Origin: Brevibacillus laterosporus LMG 15441
GTDB lineage: Bacteria > Bacillota > Bacilli > Brevibacillales > Brevibacillaceae
Reading direction: 5' to 3'
DNA: 64,000 nt
Assembly (NCBI RefSeq): GCF_000219535.2
Contig: NZ_CP007806.1
Coordinates: forward strand, 928,501-992,500
The notes beneath the pieces are model-generated. The model made no database searches, was not told where the DNA came from, and was given only the letters and a program-made list of their open reading frames with translations. A program made the translations under genes and the position numbers. Below, in pieces: positions 8,814 to 17,400 of the stretch (position 1 is the stretch's first letter; each line of letters opens with the position of its first letter).

Positions 8814-8864
8814 AAAATAAGGCGCCCGCTCTCTTTATTAGCTAAGAGAAAGGGCGTCTATTTT
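8814..8864 (+). terminator. Terminator after topB
   Basis: AAAATAAGGCGCCC (from 8814) pairs imperfectly with GGGCGTCTATTTT (ending 8864). An inner CTCTT/AAGAG stem lies between them, and the right arm ends in T residues. It separates topB from the NRPS operon. Confidence 0.8.
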
Positions 8865-9472
8865 AGCTTCTCTTTTCTATATGGAAAAAGGAATTAACAA
8901 AATCTGAAGAAAATTTCAGAATTTATTATTTTTATGTTAAGAGATTTTGAAAGAAGTGCATCTATTTACTTTATCCATAAATGAAAGCAAAAATGAGATT
9001 GTTATATTCCATAAAATGTAAATGTTTTTATATCTTGGAAAACATAGAGTCGAGAACGCTGTTCACTATACAAGAAGACTATAGATACGAGCTTTTACGG
9101 CTATTTTTACGATTTGATAACGCCTTCTTTTTTTAGTCTAATAAAAAACAGTAACGAATCGAAAAAATAACAATAATTTGATTGGTAAATAACATTGTTA
9201 CTAATTAACAGAAAACAAAATCATTATTTTTACATAATAAAAACATAATAATAAAATGTGATAGAAAAATATTGAAGAAAATGTCCATTATTGGTAGTAT
9301 TGAAAAATAAACCTGTAATTTTATGTATTATAATGCAATTATTTGTCGCATATTTACTAGCATAAATGTTAGCGATGATGTGAGCAAATCGTTACCTGTT
9401 AGAAGGAAGATCAGATACATATGATTCAAAATTTTTCGTTTTTTTATTTTAAAAGACAAAGAGGTGGTCCTG
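8865..9472 (+). other. Long AT-rich non-coding region upstream of the NRPS operon
   Basis: About 600 bp with long A and T runs and no ORF with a ribosome site. I looked for a lost condensation domain in all frames (HHxxxDG, RHE/S motifs) and saw none. Dispersed weak dyads are present: AGTAAC (9150-9155) with GTTACT (9197-9202), and CTAGCAT/ATGTTAG near 9357-9373. Such A/T-rich DNA upstream of antibiotic operons in Bacillales often binds transition-state regulators such as AbrB; here that is inference only. The 5' leader of the NRPS mRNA would be about 165 nt if the promoter at 9272-9300 is used. Confidence 0.6.
9272..9300 (+). promoter_or_regulatory. Candidate promoter of the NRPS operon
   Basis: TTGAAG (9272-9277), a 17-bp spacer, TAGTAT (9295-9300). 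A second, perfect -10 box, TATAAT, lies at 9329-9334, but its nearest TTGAAA (9300-9305) is 23 bp away, too far for standard sigma-A spacing. In this AT-rich stretch chance matches are common. Confidence 0.4.
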
Positions 9473-11398
9473 ATGGATTTATCTACATTAAATTTTTTGG
9501 GTGAAACAGAAAAGCATAAGTTATTGAATCAATTCAATGATACGGACGCTAATTTTCCTCAGGAGATGACCATTCATGGGCTGTTTGAAAAGCAAGTCCA
9601 AGAAAGACCGAATCAAACTGCGGTAATTTTTAATGAACAAAGTATGACGTATAAAGAAATGAATGAACGAGCCAATCAAGTAGCACATAGCTTACGGAAG
9701 CATGGAGTTGCTCCAGATGAGATCGTTGGAATTCTAGCAGATCGTAACATGGACATGCTTATTTCCATTCTCGGCGTATTAAAGGCTGGAGCTGCTTATA
9801 TGCCTATTGATCCTACATACCCTACAGAACGTATTCTTTATATGATCCATGATAGCCAGACCAAAATTGTCTTAGCTGAACATAGAGAGATGGTTCCGGA
9901 AGGCTGTAATGCAGAGCTGATCCTCTTGCACGATAGCTCCCTTTTAAACGAAGAGACATCTGATCTAGAGCATGTAAATAAGCCTGAAGATTTGGCCTAT
10001 ATTATCTATACATCAGGTTCTACTGGTAAACCAAAAGGGGTTATGATTGAACATCGAAATGTCATTCGCTTGCTATTTAATGACAGAAACTTATTTGATT
10101 TTACTAGTGATGATGTCTGGACCGTTTTCCATTCGTTCTGTTTTGACTTCTCTGTTTGGGAGATGTATGGGGCTTTACTGTATGGAGGAAAAATCGTTCT
10201 CGTCTCTTTTGAGATAGCTAGAGATCCTCAGGCCTTCCGAGATTTACTTCAGGAGCAAAAGGTTACGATTTTAAATCAAACCCCTACAGCTTTTTATCAG
10301 CTCTCGTCTGAAGAGATGCAGCACTCAGACAGCAATCTATCGATTCGTAAAATCATTTTTGGTGGAGAAGCGTTGACGCCATCACAGTTGAAGGCATGGA
10401 AACAAAAATATCCAAATACAGCCTTGATTAATATGTACGGTATTACAGAAACAACTGTTCATGTGACTTATAAGGAGTTTCAATTACATGATATGGACAG
10501 CACAGTTAGCAATATCGGAAAGCCTATCCCAACGCTTAGAACCTATGTTTTAGATTCCAAGAGAAACCTAGCTCCAATTGGAGTGAAAGGTGAACTGTAT
10601 GTGAGCGGCAAGGGAGTAGCCCGCGGTTATTTAAACAAACCTGAATTGACGGAAGAACGGTTTATGGATAACCCGTTTGTCTCTGAAGAAAGAATGTATC
10701 GCACAGGAGACCTAGCTAGATGGCTACCTGAAGGAGAGCTAGAATACTTAGGAAGGATTGACCATCAGGTAAAAATCAGAGGCTATCGCATTGAACTCGG
10801 AGAAATAGAAGCCGAGCTATTGAAGCAAAAAGGGATTAAAGAAGCAGTAGTTTTAGTTACAAATGATAAAGATGCACAACCACAATTACATGCCTATTTA
10901 ACATCTACGGAAGATTTGGCAGCAGGAGATCTTCGTAATCAACTTACTACAACATTACCCTCTTATATGATTCCGGCTCATTTCATTTTTGTGTCGCAAA
11001 TGCCTGTTACGCCAAATGGAAAAATTGATAAAGAATCACTTCGTAAAATAGAACCATCACTTCAAGAAAGCCCTACAGAAGCTTATGTAGCTCCACAAAC
11101 ACCTACAGAAAAGCAATTAGTCCACATATGGGAAGAAAATATTGGAATGCAACCGATCAGCATAGACGATAATTATTTTGCTCTAGGTGGTGATTCCATC
11201 AAAGCGATTAAGCTATTGCATGCTATAAATAAAGAGTTTCAGATTAGTTTCCAAATTGGAGATTTGTATAAGCATGGAACCATTAGAGAAATGGGACAGC
11301 AAATCGGTGAACAAGGCAAGCAGTCTAGCAATCAAAAACTGTTGAAACTTCAGGAATTGGACCGTTTAAAAGAGAAAATTTTGGGAAGTGAGAAATAG
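9473..11398 (+). CDS. NRPS loading module 1 (A-T), Thr-specific, lacks a C domain
   Basis: This 641-residue protein has an adenylation domain (about 35-530) and a carrier domain with pantetheine Ser575 (LGGDSIKA). The A motifs are complete: TSGSTGKPKG, a core with D-F-x-x-W, YGITETT, and the catalytic Lys in NGKIDKE. The pocket reads D-F-W-N-I-G-M-V-H-K, the classical threonine code. The first residues resemble a C-A linker (LLNQFNDT), as if an upstream C domain had been lost. In bogorol-type peptides residue 1 is dehydrobutyrine, made from Thr. The ATG at 9473 follows GAGGTGG by five bases, so I prefer it to the GTG at 9464, which overlaps that site. The C-terminus is a Lys/Glu-rich helix rather than the COM-type tail of the later proteins. 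The next gene starts two bases after the stop. Confidence 0.93.
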   Translation: MDLSTLNFLGETEKHKLLNQFNDTDANFPQEMTIHGLFEKQVQERPNQTAVIFNEQSMTYKEMNERANQVAHSLRKHGVAPDEIVGILADRNMDMLISILGVLKAGAAYMPIDPTYPTERILYMIHDSQTKIVLAEHREMVPEGCNAELILLHDSSLLNEETSDLEHVNKPEDLAYIIYTSGSTGKPKGVMIEHRNVIRLLFNDRNLFDFTSDDVWTVFHSFCFDFSVWEMYGALLYGGKIVLVSFEIARDPQAFRDLLQEQKVTILNQTPTAFYQLSSEEMQHSDSNLSIRKIIFGGEALTPSQLKAWKQKYPNTALINMYGITETTVHVTYKEFQLHDMDSTVSNIGKPIPTLRTYVLDSKRNLAPIGVKGELYVSGKGVARGYLNKPELTEERFMDNPFVSEERMYRTGDLARWLPEGELEYLGRIDHQVKIRGYRIELGEIEAELLKQKGIKEAVVLVTNDKDAQPQLHAYLTSTEDLAAGDLRNQLTTTLPSYMIPAHFIFVSQMPVTPNGKIDKESLRKIEPSLQESPTEAYVAPQTPTEKQLVHIWEENIGMQPISIDDNYFALGGDSIKAIKLLHAINKEFQISFQIGDLYKHGTIREMGQQIGEQGKQSSNQKLLKLQELDRLKEKILGSEK

Positions 11399-11400
11399 TC

Positions 11401-14400
11401 ATGTCGGATAAGCTAAGCAACGCTAAAGACCTATTTCCAATGAGCGATATACAGCTAGGGATGGTCTACCATTCGTTAAAACATGTACACGAAGCTGTAT
11501 ACCATGATCAATTTGTTTATCAAGTAGATGATGATTCATTTGATGTTCATGTACTAGAGCAAGCGATGAGAATGATGGTTGATAAGCACGACATCTTAAA
11601 AACCAGCTTTCATATTGAGGAATTTTCCACTCCAGTTCAAGTAGTGCACCAGGAGGTTTCTGTTCGAATTGATGAGACAGACATTACGCATCTGGGAGAA
11701 AAACAAAAAGAGTATATCCATCAGTATTTGGCACAGGATCGTCAATCCCCTTTTGATGTAACAACTGCTCCTCTATGGAGAATGAGCGTTTTTAAACTGA
11801 ATGCAAGCCAAGTTGCTTTAGTCTGGATCTTTCATCATGCTATTTTGGATGGATGGAGTGTTGCATCTTTTATTACGGAATTAATTGATGTTTATTTCAA
11901 ATTAAAGCACAAAACTTGCACTTTGGAGCATTTGAACACGACCTATAAGGATTATGTGATTGATCAGATGCTATTATCTGAGCAAAATGAGCTGCGTGAA
12001 TATTGGAAAGAAGAATTAAAAGATTACAAACGGCTACAGCTCCCAGTAAAAGTGGATGAAAATGGCGGTGTTCACGTTACCGTTGTTGAGAAGCTAGACC
12101 CTGACATTATAAATAAATGCAGAGAAATTGCACAAGCTCATCACATTCCATTAAAGACCGTATGCCTAACAGCCTTTCTTTCTATGATGCATATGATTTC
12201 ATATGAGAGAGACCTGACTGTGGGATTGATTGAGAACAACCGACCAATTATAGAAGATGCTGAAAAGGTGTTGGGATGTTTTCTTAACTCAGTTCCATTC
12301 CGCGCCATTATACAGAAAGATATGAGCTACAGAGAGCTATTAGAGCAGACACAGCAAAAGCTTGTTGAGATTAAAACATATGGAAGACTTTCCTTTGCTA
12401 AGATTATTGAAGTAATTGGCGATACGGGAAGCGAACGTAATCCAGTTTTTGACTGTCTTTTTAACTTTGTCGACTTCCATGTATTTAAAGGGATAAAGGA
12501 TCATAAAGTAAAGTTTTGGTTAGATGGATATGAAAAAACAAACACCATGTTTGACTTTTCTGTTTCGACCACAATGGATGACTATTTTGTTCGGGTTGTA
12601 TCTGCACTGCCAGAAGAAGATACGATAAAACTAATTAACTATTATCAACGAATTTTAGAAAAGATTGCTCTTCACATAGATGAAAAAATAGATAAACAAG
12701 CCAATCTTGATGAAAAGGAAAGCCACTTGCTGCTAGAGGAATGGAATCAAACGTCAGTTGATTATCCAGACAAGCAAACATTGCATAAACGGTTTGAGGA
12801 GCAAGTAGCCAAAAATGAAGAACAGGTAGCGCTGGAATATGAGGATAAGCAGCTTACCTATAGGGAATTGAACGCTAAAGCCAATCAATTGGCACGTGTT
12901 TTACAGAAGCATAATACGCTGCCAACTCAGGTAGTTGGTCTAATGGCAGAGCGTTCACTAGAGATGATAATAGGCATTCTTGGGATATTAAAAGCCGGCG
13001 GAGCCTATATGCCTATTGACCCTACGTATCCTGCGGAGCGTATCCAATATATGCTCGAAGATAGTCGATCCTATCTTTTACTTGTACAAAAAACGGAAAT
13101 GATTCCAGCCAATTATCAGGGAGAAGTACTTATCCTCACAGAGGAACTTTGGGCAGATGAGAATACAGAGAACCTAGAATTAGTCAATCAGCCACAGGAT
13201 GTTGCCAATATCATGTATACATCTGGGACTACAGGAAAGCCAAAAGGTATCCTGATCACTCATCGAAACATTATGACTACCATAATCAACAATGGCTATC
13301 TTGATATTTTTTCAACAGATCGAATATTGCAAATGTCTAATTATGCTTTTGATGGTTCTACCTTTGATATATACAGTGCTTTGCTAAACGGAGCTACCCT
13401 CGTGCTAGTTCCCAAGCAAACACTCATGAATACGACCGATCTGTTAGCAATCATCAAAGATAGCAATATCACGGTAGCTTTAATGACAACCTCTCTATTC
13501 AATACGTTGGTTGATCTTGATGTAACCAGCTTCCAACATACACGTAAGGTTTTATTTGGCGGGGAAAAGGCTTCATGTAAGCATGTAGAAAAAGCATTGG
13601 ATTATTTGGGTGAAGGGCGCCTAGTAAATGGATATGGTCCGACAGAAACAACGGTGTTCGCTACTACCTATACAGTCGATAACACGATTAAAAAGCTGGG
13701 AAGTGTCCCGATCGGACGTCCTTTGAGCAACACTTCGGTATATATTTTTGGATTAGATGATCAATTACAACCACTTGGAGTACCAGGGGAGTTATGTGTA
13801 GCAGGAGAATGCATTTCGCCTGGATATCTGAATCGTCCCGACTTAACGGCAGACAAATTTATTGATAATCCACTTAAACCAGGTGAGAGAATGTACCGTA
13901 CAGGTGACCTGGTTCGTTGGCTGCCTGAAGGTGTCATGGAATACATGGGGCGGATTGATGAACAAGTCAAGATTCGTGGACATCGTATCGAGCTAGGGGA
14001 GATTGAGGCAAAGCTGCTTGAGCATCCTTCGATTCGAGAAACAGTGCTGGTGGCTAAACAGGATGCAAATGGCCATTCTTTTTTAGGTGCGTATCTTGTT
14101 ACAGACAACTTCTGCCCTGTAACGGAATTACGGAATTATCTGATGGAAACCTTGCCAGAATATATGGTTCCTTCTTATTTTATCGAGCTGGATAGCCTAC
14201 CGCTTACTTCAAATGGAAAGGTAGACAAGCGAGCATTGCCTGAACCGGAATCTCAGGCTTTACACGCATATACCATCCCGGAGAATGAGATGGAAGAAAA
14301 ATTGGTTCAGCTATTCCAGGAAGTGATGGATGTAGAGCGTGTTGGTACCCAAGATAGCTTTTATGAATTAGGCGGTCATTCCTTAAAAGCAATGCTTTTG

Positions 14401-17400
14401 GTTTCACGAATTCATAAGGATTTTGGAATAAAGATACCGTTGAAGGAAGTATTCAGTCGTCCGACCGTGAAGGAATTGGCTGCCTATCTGACTGGGTCAG
14501 AAGAAGCAAACTATATTGAAATTGAAGCAGCAGAAGAGAAACCATACTATCCAGTTACTGCCGCCCAAAAACGGATGTATATCGCCCAGCAATGGGAGGA
14601 TGGGGAAGCCACTAGCAGTTATCACATGCCGTTTATGATGGAAATCACAGGGCCTCTTCAAGTAGAAAAGCTACAACAAACAGTAAAGAGTCTTGTCGCA
14701 AGGCACGAGTCGTTGCGGACATCATTTCACATGATCAATGAAGTATTGATGCAAAAGATACATGCAGATGTATTGTGGGATTTAGATATTGATCTAGAGT
14801 CAGTTGTCGCTTCAGAGCAAGAAATTGATGAAAAAATGTTCCAATTCCTCCGCAAATTTGATTTGAGTCAAGCTCCTCTCTTTAGAGCTAAGCTGATTCG
14901 TGTCAATGCTAGTCGGCATGTATTGTTATTAGATATGCATCATATTATTTCGGATGGATTTTCATACCAGATATTTTTTGATGAGCTTACCAAGCTGTAT
15001 CAGGGCGAGGAACTGCCATCTCTCAAAATACAATATAAGGATTATGCCGTTTGGCAGCATTCGGAAGAACAACAGAAGCGTTTGCAACAGCAAGAGGATT
15101 ATTGGTTAGGTCAATTCCAAGGGGAAATTCCTGTTCTGGAATTGCCTACGGATTACCAGCGCCCGGTTGATAAACAGTTTGCTGGAGCATTATTCACACA
15201 CGGGTTATCTGCTGGTCTAACAGAGAAGCTGAGAAAATTAGCGATTAAGGAAAAAACGACGTTATACACCGTACTGCTGACGGTCTATAGCATTCTATTG
15301 ACCAAATATACAAGTCAAGAGGACCTCATTGTAGGTACACCGATTGCTGGACGTCCACACGCAGATTTAGACAGAGTATTTGGGATGTTTGTAAACACGC
15401 TGGCTATCAGAACAGCTCCAAAAGTAGAGCATTCCTTCTTAACGTATCTCTCAGAGGTCAAAGAAACAGTGCTAGGTGCTTATCAAAATCCAGATTATCC
15501 ATTTGAGGAGCTGGTTGAAAAAACGCTAGTTCAGCGCGATGTAAGCCGTAATCCTTTATTCGATGTAATGTTCTCCGTAGAGAAATTACCATCTGCTGTA
15601 CAGTTCGATGATTTACGTTTCTGCCCACGCTTATTTGATTGGAGGAAGGCAAAATTTGACTTGGATTGGACAGTGGTGGAAGGTGAATCATTGGAGGTTT
15701 TGGTTGAATATAGCACGAGCTTGTTCGATCGGGCGACCATTGAGCGCATGGCTAAGCATTTTGAGCATATTTTGGAGCAAATCCTTGATCAGCCAGACCT
15801 GTCTATTTCTGAGATTGAACTGCTGACCGAGGCAGAAAAACAACAAATTTTGATTGAGTTTAATCAATCGGATAAATCCTTTGACAGCGAAAAAACGATT
15901 CAGGAGCAATTTGAAGAATGGGCAGAAAAAGCCCCGCACAGCATTGCCTTAGTCTTTAAAGACAAGCAAATGACCTATCAGGAATTAAATCAACGTGCTA
16001 ACCAAGTTGCGCATTTATTACGTGGCAATGGGATTTCCGCAAATGATTTTATCGGTTTAATGGTGGATCGATCGTTTGAGATGATCATTAGTATGCTAGG
16101 TATTTTGAAGGCGGGTGGAGCCTACCTACCTATTGATCCTGATTATCCTGAGGACCGTATCGATTACATGTTATCTGACAGCAAAGCGAAGATTCTCTTA
16201 AAGCAAAGTGACCAAACTGCACCAGCTTCCTTTGAAGGTAAAGTCATCGCTATTGATACTCCAGAGTTGCTAGAGATGGATATAGAAAATATTCCTAAGG
16301 CGAATAACTCATCCGACTTGGCTTATATCATTTATACATCTGGATCAACCGGAAAACCAAAAGGAGTATTGATTAATCATCGATGCGTGATCAATATGCA
16401 GCTTACAGCTGAAACCTTTGGTATCTATCCTTCGAGTCGTATTCTACAGTTTGCATCCTTTAGTTTTGATTCATCTGTGGGCGAGATTTTTTATACATTA
16501 TTAAACGGAGCATGCCTGTATTTGGTAGAAAAGGATTTGCTTTTATCCGGTAATGAATTCGTGGCATGGCTAAAGAAAAATCGGATTAGCTCGATTCCAT
16601 TTATTTCACCGTCGGCTCTGCGGATGCTTCCTTATGAGGATTTACCTGATCTCGCATATATAAGTACGGGTGGGGAGACATTGCCGGCTGACCTTGTTAA
16701 AGCGTGGGGAGAAAATCGTGTCTTCCTAAATGCATATGGCCCGACGGAAACAACTGTAGATGCCACTGTCGGTGTATGTACACCAGAAGGGAAACCGCAT
16801 ATCGGAAGACCCGTTACGAATAAAAAGGTGTATGTAGTAAATAGCAATAATCAATTACAGCCGATTGGTGTTCCTGGCGAGCTTTGCATTGGCGGGGAAG
16901 GGGTTGCACTTGGCTATCTAAACAGACCTGATCTAACCCAAGAAAAATTCGTTTCCAATCCGTTTGCCCCGGGTGAAAGAATGTACCGCTCCGGAGACTT
17001 AGTCAGATGGCTACCTGATGGAACAATTGAGTACTTCGGAAGATTAGACGATCAAGTAAAAATTAGAGGACACCGTATTGAACTAGGAGAGATTGAAACA
17101 AGGCTACTAGAGCATCCAGCCATTAAAGAAGCCATTGTCATTCCACGTTCTGATGAGTCAGAGGCTACATATTTATGCAGCTATTTGATTGCAGAAGGAT
17201 CATGGAATGCGGCTGACCTACGTAAGTATTTGAAGGCTTCTTTACCGGAATATATGATACCTTCGTATTTTGTGGAGCTGCACGAGCTACCGCTAACACC
17301 TAATGGAAAAGTTAATAAAAAAGCATTACCAAAACCAGAAAAGCAAATGCAGAGAGGGCAGGATTATGTAGCCCCTACTAACCCTATCCAATCCATTTTA

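Noticed and set aside
9464-9472. GTG at 9464 as start of the first NRPS gene
   Set aside because: The GTG lies inside the GAGGTGG ribosome site; the ATG at 9473 has correct spacing and begins at the conserved linker.
8865-9472. Frameshifted remnant of a starter condensation domain upstream of module 1
   Set aside because: No C-domain motif is visible in any frame, and base composition is non-coding in character.
13761-14108. Minus-strand ORF of ~115 codons within the NRPS gene (and many like it, e.g. 42467-42772, 53207-53509)
   Set aside because: They recur at the same place in each module, opposite conserved A-domain motifs, and have no ribosome sites. They are shadows of the coding strand.
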